A stretch of DNA of 17,926 nucleotides, from positions 1 through 17,926 of the forward strand of contig CAZBWH010000068.1 of assembly GCA_964495595.1 (NCBI GenBank). The letters are read 5' to 3'. Source of the DNA: CALMFQ01 sp964495595 (GTDB taxonomy: Bacteria > Pseudomonadota > Gammaproteobacteria > Burkholderiales > SCOH01). The notes under the pieces are model-generated. The model was not told the DNA's origin, did no database searches, and worked only from the letters and a program-made list of their open reading frames with translations. This document shows, in pieces, positions 6,942 to 12,989 of the stretch (within the stretch, counting starts at the first letter, position 1; each line of letters opens with the position of its first letter). Made by a program: the position numbers and the translations under genes.

Positions 6942-8075
6942 ATGGACAACGAACTGCAATTATTCCGCGACAGCGCACAGCGCCTGCTGCGCAACGAAGT
7001 GCTGCCGCATTACGATCAATGGGAACGCGCCGGGATCACGCCGCGCAGCCTGTGGATCCTGCTCGGCGACAACGGCCTGCTGTGCGTCGATCTGCCCACC
7101 GAGCTGGGCGGTAGCGGTGTGCCGCTGGCCTATTCGCAAGTGGTGATCGACGAAGTCGGCCAGCTTGGCATGGCAGCGCTGGCGACCAATATGGTGGTGC
7201 ATTCCGACATCGTCGCGCACTACGTTCTGCACTACGGCAATGTGGCGCAAAAGCAGCAATGGCTGCCAAAAATGGCCAGCGGCGCGGCGGTGGGCGCGAT
7301 TGCGATGACCGAACCGGGCGCCGGCAGCGATCTGCAAGGAATGCGTACCAGCGCGGTGCGCAATGACGCGGGCTGGCTGATCAACGGCTCGAAAACCTTC
7401 ATCACCAACGGCCAGCATGCCGATCTGGTGATCGTCGCCGCCAAGAGCGATCCGAAACAGGGCGGCAAGGGCATCAGCCTGTTCCTGGTCGATACCACCC
7501 TGCCCGGCTTCGAACGTGGCCGCAATCTGGAGAAAATCGGCCTGCATTCGGGCGATACCTCGGAGCTGTTCTTCAACGATCTGCAACTGGGCGCCGATGC
7601 ACTGCTGGGCGAGCTGAACCAGGGTTTCGTCTACATGATGCAGCAACTGCCGCGCGAACGGCTGGGCGTCGCGACGGCGGCGATTGCCGCTGCCGAAGGT
7701 GCGCTGCAATGGACCTGCGATTACGTCAAGGAACGTCAGGCATTCGGCAAGCCGATCTCCAGCTTGCAGAACACGCGCTTCAAGCTGGCCGAAGCCAAAA
7801 CGCAAATCGCGCTGAACAAGGCCTTGCTGCAGCAGTGCATCGCCCGTTATGAGGCCGGCGAGCTGGATGTGGCGACAGCCGCGATGCTCAAGCTCGCCAG
7901 CACCGAAATGCAGGGCAAGGTGATCGACGAATGCCTGCAACTGTTCGGCGGCTACGGTTACATGCTCGAATACCCGATCTCGCGCGCCTACGTCGATGCG
8001 CGGGTGCAACGTATCTACGCCGGCACCTCGGAAATCATGAAGGAAATCATCGCCCGCGATCTGCTCGGGCGTTGA
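6942..8075 (+). CDS. Acyl-CoA dehydrogenase (LCAD-like)
   Basis: FAD-dependent alpha,beta-dehydrogenation of acyl-CoA thioesters, passing electrons to ETF. Seen: the signature AMTEPGAGSDLQGMRTSA, the FAD/substrate region WLINGSKTFITNG, YVKERQAFGKPI, QNTRFKLAEA, and a C-terminal block GGYGYMLEYPISRAYVDARV that resembles mammalian long-chain acyl-CoA dehydrogenase. The length of 377 is normal. I chose the ATG at 6942 for the Shine-Dalgarno AAGGA; an upstream in-frame ATG at 6894 lies inside repeat B1. Odd point: the canonical catalytic Glu of the YEGT motif is Ala (RIYAGTSEIM), as expected for the LCAD class (Gly there), but the alternative helix-G Glu also appears replaced, by Gln (GALQWTCDYV). 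It probably forms an operon with the SDR gene. Confidence 0.93.
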   Translation: MDNELQLFRDSAQRLLRNEVLPHYDQWERAGITPRSLWILLGDNGLLCVDLPTELGGSGVPLAYSQVVIDEVGQLGMAALATNMVVHSDIVAHYVLHYGNVAQKQQWLPKMASGAAVGAIAMTEPGAGSDLQGMRTSAVRNDAGWLINGSKTFITNGQHADLVIVAAKSDPKQGGKGISLFLVDTTLPGFERGRNLEKIGLHSGDTSELFFNDLQLGADALLGELNQGFVYMMQQLPRERLGVATAAIAAAEGALQWTCDYVKERQAFGKPISSLQNTRFKLAEAKTQIALNKALLQQCIARYEAGELDVATAAMLKLASTEMQGKVIDECLQLFGGYGYMLEYPISRAYVDARVQRIYAGTSEIMKEIIARDLLGR

Positions 8076-8080
8076 GGGGT

Positions 8081-8149
8081 GGCCTGCGCGCCGCTCTGGT
8101 GGCGGCTTGCAGGCCGGCCTGCAAGCCAGTGTGGAAGCGGCCTGCAGCC
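8081..8149. repeat. REP-like hairpin, family A copy 2
   Basis: The centre is a perfect 11+11 bp palindrome (8105-8126, GCTTGCAGGCC and its complement). It is flanked by CCGCTCTGGTGGC on the left and the imperfect complement GCCAGTGTGGAAGCGG on the right. It sits between the convergent stops of the acyl-CoA dehydrogenase (8075) and yejK (8156), where it could act as a bidirectional transcription barrier; there is no T tract. Confidence 0.7.
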
Positions 8150-8155
8150 CGGCGG

Positions 8156-9160
8156 CTACTCGGCCTGCAAGGCCTTGCGCAGCTCGTCGGGGATGTCAAA
8201 CAACACCAGCGTGTCGTTTTCCTTGTTGTAAATCACCGCACCGGAGCGCAGGCTGGCGCGGTCGAATTCCAGTTTCCATTGCGGCGCACTGGCCTTGAAC
8301 CGCATCAGTGGCTTGATCGCCCGGCGGTCGGGCACAAAGCCGCCGCTCAGTTCGAGCGCTTCATCCTCCAGCGCCGTCTGCAGCGTCTGCGGTGCATCGG
8401 GCCATACCTGCTCGGCGACGGTCGCCAGATCGACCGCGCTGCTTTCGTCGCCCAGCGCGTCGAGATAACCGTGCGCCCGTTCGAACAGCTGATCGCGCTG
8501 CTCGGCCGGCATCTGCTGGGCGTCGGCGAACCGGGTCAGCCCCTGCACCAGTTTGCGGGTTTCCTGCAGCGGCGTGACCATATCGTTGCACGCCAGAAAC
8601 AGCTTGAAATAGCCTGCCACATCACCCCGGCCACGCAGGAAGCTGATGTATTTGTCGCCCCCGGTCTGCCAGCCATCCAGATCGATGCGGCCCGCCACCC
8701 GCAGGTGGTTGCTGTCCAGGTGAATGCAGTCCTCCACTTGCAACGGCTCGCTGATCGCCGTGCCGATCACTTCGCTGATCACGGCGGCAAACAGGAAATT
8801 CATCGTCGCATGACTGACGTGGGCAAACAGCACCAGGCCGCCGCTGGCCAGTGGCTCGGCTTCGATGCGCTGCTGCAGTTCGGTCATCAACTGCTGGCTG
8901 AAGCTGACAAAATCCAGCTGCTGTTGCTGATACTGGCGCAGCAATTGCGGCAGCGGGTAGTGCGCCTCGTCGGCCTCGAAATGGCCAAAGCCTTTGCCGA
9001 TGCGCTGGTTGAACGACTGGCACAGCTCGCCGACTAGCCGCTGCGCCGGGCCGTTGGCCGGCGGCTCGGCCTGAGCCAGCGTGACCCGTGCCGGGCCGTT
9101 GGGTTCTTTTTGCAGCCGGTGGACGATCAGGTGGTGAATAGTGTGGGCAAGGGCAGTCAT
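8156..9160 (-). CDS. yejK: 37-kDa nucleoid-associated protein (YejK/NdpA)
   Basis: Nucleoid-associated protein of the NdpA family, a DNA-bound protein of unclear detailed role. Family landmarks: start TALAHTIHHLIVHRLQKE, SFNQRIGKGFGHFE, LVLFAHVSHATMNFLFAAVI, the block RVAGRIDLDGWQTGGDKYIS and FLRGRGDVAGYFKLFLAC, and the C-terminal GAVIYNKENDTLVLFDIPDEL. The length of 334 matches the family's roughly 335. The ATG at 9160 is set by homology; the frame stays open upstream to 9802 only as a shadow of hexR and the mini-protein gene. It lies downstream of the Cys4 mini-protein (35-bp gap) and hexR on the same strand. Confidence 0.93.
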   Translation of the reverse strand: MTALAHTIHHLIVHRLQKEPNGPARVTLAQAEPPANGPAQRLVGELCQSFNQRIGKGFGHFEADEAHYPLPQLLRQYQQQQLDFVSFSQQLMTELQQRIEAEPLASGGLVLFAHVSHATMNFLFAAVISEVIGTAISEPLQVEDCIHLDSNHLRVAGRIDLDGWQTGGDKYISFLRGRGDVAGYFKLFLACNDMVTPLQETRKLVQGLTRFADAQQMPAEQRDQLFERAHGYLDALGDESSAVDLATVAEQVWPDAPQTLQTALEDEALELSGGFVPDRRAIKPLMRFKASAPQWKLEFDRASLRSGAVIYNKENDTLVLFDIPDELRKALQAE

Positions 9161-9195
9161 GGCGGCGGAATCCGGGTAAATGGGCGGGAGAGTGT

Positions 9196-9363
9196 TCAGC
9201 GTTTGGCTGGTGGCTCGATGGTAAACGGCTTGCCGCAGCGCGGGCAGGTCAGAGTGATCGGCTGGCCCGGTTGCTGACGGTTGCGGTAGGGCATGCAGCT
9301 GGCGGCCACATGGCCGAACAACTGGCACTGCAGCCAGCCGGTCAGTCGGGTGCGTAAATCCAT
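9196..9363 (-). CDS. 55-residue Cys4 putative zinc-ribbon mini-protein
   Basis: Short gene not recognised by name. The 55-residue product has cysteines at 13, 23, 40 and 43, ending in LTCPRCGKPFTIEPPAKR; the CPRCGKPF knuckle is typical of zinc ribbons, with C13/C23 as the possible second pair. The ATG at 9363 has a good Shine-Dalgarno (GAGGAG, five to six bases away), and coding begins 69 bases after the hexR stop on the same strand. It contains no signal peptide or membrane segment. It may bind nucleic acid or a protein partner; no function can be assigned. Confidence 0.7.
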   Translation of the reverse strand: MDLRTRLTGWLQCQLFGHVAASCMPYRNRQQPGQPITLTCPRCGKPFTIEPPAKR

Positions 9364-9432
9364 GGCGGCTCCTCGGGTGGCGAACTGCGCGATTGTGCCA
9401 CGACGCAGGCGGGTATCCCAGCCGGCTGCGGA

Positions 9433-10269
9433 TCAGCCGGGCAGGCGGGTATCCTGCAGCACCGCCTTGGTGGCCTCGATGCGGGCGATCCAGTCCGGGC
9501 CGCGGCGTAGCGCCAGCGCCACGGTCAACACGTCGATCAGCGCCAGGTGTGCCAGGCGGGACACCATCGGTGAATAGACATCGGGGTTTTCCGGCATGTT
9601 GGCCGGCAGCAGCAGATCGGCCTGTTGCGCCAGCGGCGTGCCGTTGCGGCTGATGGCAATGATTCTGGCGCCGGCATCGCGGGCGATCTGGATGGCCTCC
9701 AGCAGTGCGCGGGTGCGGCCGGAGTTGGAGATGGCGACCACCACCGCACCCGGCGGCAGCAGCACGGCCGACATGCGCTGCATTTGCGAGTCTGCAAAAC
9801 ACGCCGTTGGTGTGCCGAGGCGGAAGAATTTCAGCTGCGCATCCGACGCCGTCACGCCGGAGTTGCCCAGCCCGTAAAACTCGATGCGGCTGGCGTGTTC
9901 CAGCCAGTCCACTGCCTGTTGCAGCACCTCCGGCTTCAGTTCATCGCGGCAGCGCGCCAGGCTCTGGATCGCGTGGTCGAACACCTTGGGGATGATCTCC
10001 GCCGCGCCGTCCTGCGGCGTGACATTGCCGTGCACGAACGGCACGCCGTTGGCCAGTGTGGCCGCCAGCTTCAGTTTGAATTCCGGCAGGCCGTCGCAAT
10101 CCAGCCGGCGGCAGAAGCGGATCACCGTCGGCTGGCTCACCTGCGCCTGTTCCGCCAGCTGCGCCACCGGCAGGTTGATCCATTGTTCCGGCTGCGCCAG
10201 CAGCAACTCGGCTACCTTGCGTTCGGCAGGGCTCAGATCGGGCAGCAGGGTACGGATTTTGTTGAGCAT
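9433..10269 (-). CDS. hexR: HexR-type RpiR-family transcriptional regulator
   Basis: Repressor (sometimes dual regulator) of hexose catabolism genes, released from DNA by KDPG in characterised proteobacteria. N-terminal HTH domain (about 1-77) reads LAEQAQVSQPTVIRFCRRL with FKLKLA after it. The SIS sugar-phosphate domain (about 125-250) shows RIEFYGLGNSGVTASDAQLKF and VVVAISNSGRTRALLEAI. The length of 278 is normal. The ATG at 10269 has GGAG seven bases upstream; earlier in-frame codons up to 10356 lie in repeat C and are rejected. It is downstream of zwf-pgl on the same strand. Its likely operators are the palindromes at 12745-12759 and 12787-12801. Confidence 0.94.
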   Translation of the reverse strand: MLNKIRTLLPDLSPAERKVAELLLAQPEQWINLPVAQLAEQAQVSQPTVIRFCRRLDCDGLPEFKLKLAATLANGVPFVHGNVTPQDGAAEIIPKVFDHAIQSLARCRDELKPEVLQQAVDWLEHASRIEFYGLGNSGVTASDAQLKFFRLGTPTACFADSQMQRMSAVLLPPGAVVVAISNSGRTRALLEAIQIARDAGARIIAISRNGTPLAQQADLLLPANMPENPDVYSPMVSRLAHLALIDVLTVALALRRGPDWIARIEATKAVLQDTRLPG

Positions 10270-10284
10270 GGGAGCTCCAGAGGT

Positions 10285-10359
10285 AGGATGGGTTGAGCAA
10301 CGCGATACCCATCGCGCAATCCTGAAAACGATGGGTATCGCTTGCGCTCCACCCATCCT
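10285..10359. repeat. GGATGGGT-type palindromic repeat (family C)
   Basis: Arms 10285-10314 (AGGATGGGTTGAGCAACG...CCCATCG) and 10329-10359 are complementary apart from a few mismatches and one indel. This ATACCCATCG/CGATGGGTAT element is a common intergenic palindrome in proteobacteria. It fills the gap between the pgl stop (10369) and the hexR start (10269), so a zwf-pgl-hexR transcript would carry the hairpin just before the hexR ribosome site. Confidence 0.8.
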
Positions 10360-10368
10360 GCGTTGTTG

Positions 10369-11271
10369 CTACGGCGCCCAATAGATCGCCAGAGGCGGGG
10401 CGTCTGGCTGCCATAACAGCCGCACTGGCATTTGCTCCACCGCGCCATCTTGCAACGCCAGCTGCAACACCGCCTGCTTGCCCGCGCCGGCAATCAGCAA
10501 GATGTTCTGCCGCGACTGGCGCAAGGCGCTCGCCGACAGGCTGATACGGCCATACGGCGCGGTCTGCGGGTCAATTGCCACCAGTGGTTCGCTGGTGCTG
10601 AGGGCGCGTCGCAATTGCGGCGCACAGGGAAACAGCGATGCGGTATGGCCATCGTCGCCCATGCCCAGCAGGATCAGGTCGAATGGCAGCGGCAGGCAGC
10701 TCAAGCGCTCAGTGGCTTGCGCCAGCCCGCTTTCCGGCGTTGGCGCGGCGGTTACCAGTGGCGTGAAACGCGCTGCCGCCGCGTGGCCTTGCAACAAATG
10801 CTGCCGCAGCAGCCGCGCATTGCTGTCGGCGTGATCCGGTGGCAGCCAGCGGTCGTCGGCCAGCGTGACATTTACCTTGCCCCAGTCCAGCGGCTGCTGG
10901 CTCAGCCAGTTGAACAGCGCCGCCGGGGTTTTGCCACCGGAGACCGCCAACAGAGCGTGGCCGCGTTGTTCGATGGCGCGTTGCAGGCACTCGATGACAT
11001 AGCCGCCGAGAGCCGCAACCATGGCGAATTGGTCGGGGAAATGATGTTGCTCTGGAGGGCTGGCGTTGCCCCCTCTCCCCAACCCCTCTGATGAAGCCCC
11101 TAAGCATTCGACTAGGTGGCCGCTTTGCGCCCCCCAAGTCGCTGCGCATCCCGCGAGGGGAGAGGGGCTTGCAAGTTCGCCGCTGCAAATCGACGTCGTT
11201 TTTTGCTCCCCTCGCCCCTTGCGGGAGAGGGGGCGGGGGAGAGGGGGCAACGCAGTCAATTCATCTCCCAT
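10369..11271 (-). CDS. pgl: 6-phosphogluconolactonase with repeat-encoded N-terminal extension
   Basis: Hydrolyses 6-phosphogluconolactone to 6-phosphogluconate, the step after Zwf. Core motifs: HALLAVSGGKTPAALFNWLS, VTLADDRWLPPDHADSNARLL, FDLILLGMGDDGHTASLFP, and ISLSASALRQSRQNILLIAG. The family is about 230-240 residues and the recognisable domain begins only near QHHFPDQF; from the ATG at 11271 the protein would be 300. That ATG (or the GTG at 11274) overlaps the zwf stop (GTGATG) and follows a strong GAGGAGG, so coupled initiation there is likely. The roughly 64 residues between the first seven codons and SPPEQHHF are encoded by a 191-bp inverted-repeat element (11063-11253). Without the element the product would be a normal-length Pgl. 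Alternatives: a TTG inside the repeat, or an internal ATG that would clip the first strand. Confidence 0.88.
   Translation of the reverse strand: MGDELTALPPLPRPLSRKGRGEQKTTSICSGELASPSPLAGCAATWGAQSGHLVECLGASSEGLGRGGNASPPEQHHFPDQFAMVAALGGYVIECLQRAIEQRGHALLAVSGGKTPAALFNWLSQQPLDWGKVNVTLADDRWLPPDHADSNARLLRQHLLQGHAAAARFTPLVTAAPTPESGLAQATERLSCLPLPFDLILLGMGDDGHTASLFPCAPQLRRALSTSEPLVAIDPQTAPYGRISLSASALRQSRQNILLIAGAGKQAVLQLALQDGAVEQMPVRLLWQPDAPPLAIYWAP
11063..11253. repeat. 191-bp repeat with perfect 18-bp terminal inverted repeats, inside the pgl 5' end
   Basis: Ends 11063-11080 and 11236-11253 are exact complements (GCGTTGCCCCCTCTCCCC). The interior is rich in CCCTCTCCCC/GGGGAGAGGGG modules and a CCTTGCGGGAG palindrome, like the ctctccc-type elements seen in many GC-rich proteobacteria. 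The pgl frame runs through it without a stop, giving a Pro/Gly/Ser/Arg-rich segment. No convincing target-site duplication is visible. Confidence 0.85.
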
Positions 11272-12731
11272 CACGCCTCCTCATGCCACTGCAAGCCATC
11301 ACGCGACAGCAGCGCGCTCGACGAAGCCGGCCCCCAGCTGCCGGCGGTGTAGTGTTTCGGTCGGTCGTGGCTGACTGCCCAGGTCGACAGGATCGGCTCG
11401 ACCCAGCGCCATGCGGCTTCCTGCTCGTCGCGGCGTACGAACAGCGTCAGCTTGCCACGTACCGCGTCCATCAACAGTCGTTCGTAGGCTTCCAGCCGGC
11501 GCGTCTTGAAGATTTCCTCGAAATCCAGATTCAGGCTCACCTGGTTCAGCGACATCGCATCGCCCGGCGTTTTGGCGAGGAAATACAGCTTCATGCTTTC
11601 GTCCGGCTGCATGCGGATCACCAGCTTGTTCGGATGGCGCGCGTGGGCGGGAATGTCGAAAATCGAGTGTGGCACTTCGCGGAAGTTGATGACGATTTCC
11701 GCCAGTTTTTCCGGCATGCGTTTGCCGGTGCGCAAAAAGAACGGCACGCCTGCCCAGCGCCAGTTGTCGATTTCGGCTTTGACCGCAACAAAGGTTTCGG
11801 TGCGGCTGCTGTCGCCAATGCCCGGCTCTTCCTGATACGCCGGCACCGGCTGGCCGTCGATGGCGCCGGCGCGATACTGGCCGCGCACGGTTTTGGTGGC
11901 GACGTCATGGTCGGTAAACGGCCGCAAGGCGCGCAGCACCTTGAGCTTTTCATCGCGCACCGCATCTGGGTCGATGCTCGACGGCGGTTCCATTGCCACA
12001 ATACACAGCAGTTGCAGCAGGTGGTTCTGCAACATGTCGCGCAGCGCCCCGATCTTGTCGTAAAACGCGCCACGGCCTTCCACGCCGAGCTTTTCCGCAA
12101 CGGTGATCTGCACGTCACGCACCCATTCGCGGCGCCACAGCGGCTCGAACAGCGCGTTGCCGAAACGCAGCGCCAGCAGGTTCTGCACCGGCTCTTTGCC
12201 GAGGTAATGGTCGATGCGGAAAATCTGCTGTTCGCTGAAATATTCACCAATCGCATCGTTGATTTCGCGCGACGATTGCAGGTCGTGGCCGAGTGGCTTT
12301 TCCGGCACGATGCGCGATTGCGGCGTGATCAATCTGGCATCGGCCAGATGTGCGCAGATCGGCGTAAATAATGTCGGCGAAGTCGACAGGTAAAACACCC
12401 GCACCTTGTCTGGCGACTCGTCCAGCAAGGTCTGCAGCGGTGTAAAGCTGGCGCGGTTATTGGCGTCCAGCGGTAGATAATGAATGCGGCGGCTGAATGC
12501 CTGCCAGGTCGGGTAGTCGTAAGCGGAACCAAGAAACTCGGCACACTGCTTTTCCGCCAGCGCCTGAAAATCGGCACGACTGAGGTCGTTGGGGGCGACG
12601 GCGATCACGCGCGAGTCCTTGCTCAGCATGCCGTCGCGGTGCTGGTGGTAGAGCGCCGGCAACAGCTTGCGCATCACCAGATCGCCGGTGCCGCCAAACA
12701 GCACCATGTCAAAAGCCGGAAGCATCGGCAT
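11271..12731 (-). CDS. zwf: Glucose-6-phosphate 1-dehydrogenase
   Basis: Oxidises glucose-6-phosphate to 6-phosphogluconolactone with NAD(P)+, the entry to the Entner-Doudoroff and oxidative pentose phosphate routes. Coenzyme loop FGGTGDL is at residues 12-18 (usually GASGDL), EKPLGHD at 144-150, and the active-site signature RIDHYLGKE at 172-180. The length of 486 is normal. I chose the ATG at 12731, with AAGGA ten bases upstream; a second ATG two codons in is possible. HexR palindrome 1 begins 14 bases upstream of the start codon, overlapping the leader. The stop overlaps the pgl start (GTGATG). It is divergent from edd. Confidence 0.97.
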   Translation of the reverse strand: MPMLPAFDMVLFGGTGDLVMRKLLPALYHQHRDGMLSKDSRVIAVAPNDLSRADFQALAEKQCAEFLGSAYDYPTWQAFSRRIHYLPLDANNRASFTPLQTLLDESPDKVRVFYLSTSPTLFTPICAHLADARLITPQSRIVPEKPLGHDLQSSREINDAIGEYFSEQQIFRIDHYLGKEPVQNLLALRFGNALFEPLWRREWVRDVQITVAEKLGVEGRGAFYDKIGALRDMLQNHLLQLLCIVAMEPPSSIDPDAVRDEKLKVLRALRPFTDHDVATKTVRGQYRAGAIDGQPVPAYQEEPGIGDSSRTETFVAVKAEIDNWRWAGVPFFLRTGKRMPEKLAEIVINFREVPHSIFDIPAHARHPNKLVIRMQPDESMKLYFLAKTPGDAMSLNQVSLNLDFEEIFKTRRLEAYERLLMDAVRGKLTLFVRRDEQEAAWRWVEPILSTWAVSHDRPKHYTAGSWGPASSSALLSRDGLQWHEEA

Positions 12732-12744
12732 TTGAGAATATCCT

Positions 12745-12759
12745 TGTAGTATTGTTACG
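12745..12759. promoter_or_regulatory. HexR operator 1 (zwf-proximal)
   Basis: TGTAGTATTGTTACG matches 13 of 15 positions of the HexR palindrome as I recall it (TGTARTWWWAYTACA). It lies 14 bases upstream of the zwf start codon, in the divergent zwf/edd control region. hexR itself is 2.5 kb away in the same cluster. Confidence 0.7.
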
Positions 12760-12786
12760 TTAGTTGCTGCAAAAAATGCTTGTTGG

Positions 12787-12801
12787 TGAAATAATACTAC
12801 A
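12787..12801. promoter_or_regulatory. HexR operator 2
   Basis: TGAAATAATACTACA matches 14 of 15 positions of TGTARTWWWAYTACA. On the - strand it contains TATTAT, a possible -10 box for zwf, so binding would block zwf transcription. It lies 28 bases from operator 1, and AATACTACAA here is the exact complement of TTGTAGTATT in operator 1's flank. Confidence 0.75.
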
Positions 12802-12850
12802 AAACGACTAAATCTTGAACCAGAGCGATTGTTCTTAACGCGTAGCGTTT

Positions 12851-12976
12851 AGAACTTCGCCTGCTTTAGTGCGGAGCACACAGAGGTCGCAGAGCTAACA
12901 CCGAGAAGACCCTCGTTTTTGTTGTTCTCTGTGAACCCTCCGGGTTCTCTGTGCTCTCCGTGTTTCAAGGTGTTCT
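12851..12976. repeat. CACAGAG-type palindromic repeat, family B copy 2
   Basis: The right arm (about 12925-12976, GTTCTCTGTGCTCTCCGTG then TTTCAAGG) closely matches the right arm of copy 1 at 6879-6924. The left arm (about 12851-12906) is more diverged but still carries CACACAGAGG and CCGAGAA. It ends just before the edd ribosome site, so the edd leader RNA would contain it. Confidence 0.7.
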
Positions 12977-12989
12977 GTAAGGAGCTTCT

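Noticed and set aside
6960..8009. 349-residue open frame on - opposite the acyl-CoA dehydrogenase
   Set aside because: Mirror frame of a strong gene; no ribosome site or motif.
9161..9802. N-terminal extension of yejK up to 9802
   Set aside because: The extension runs antisense-free but out of frame through hexR and the mini-protein gene; YejK family homology starts at the ATG at 9160 and the length is then normal.
11091..12371. 426-residue open frame on + opposite zwf
   Set aside because: It is antisense to a clear zwf gene, has no recognisable domain, and its composition (His, Gln, Arg rich) is what GC-rich coding DNA gives in the opposite frame.
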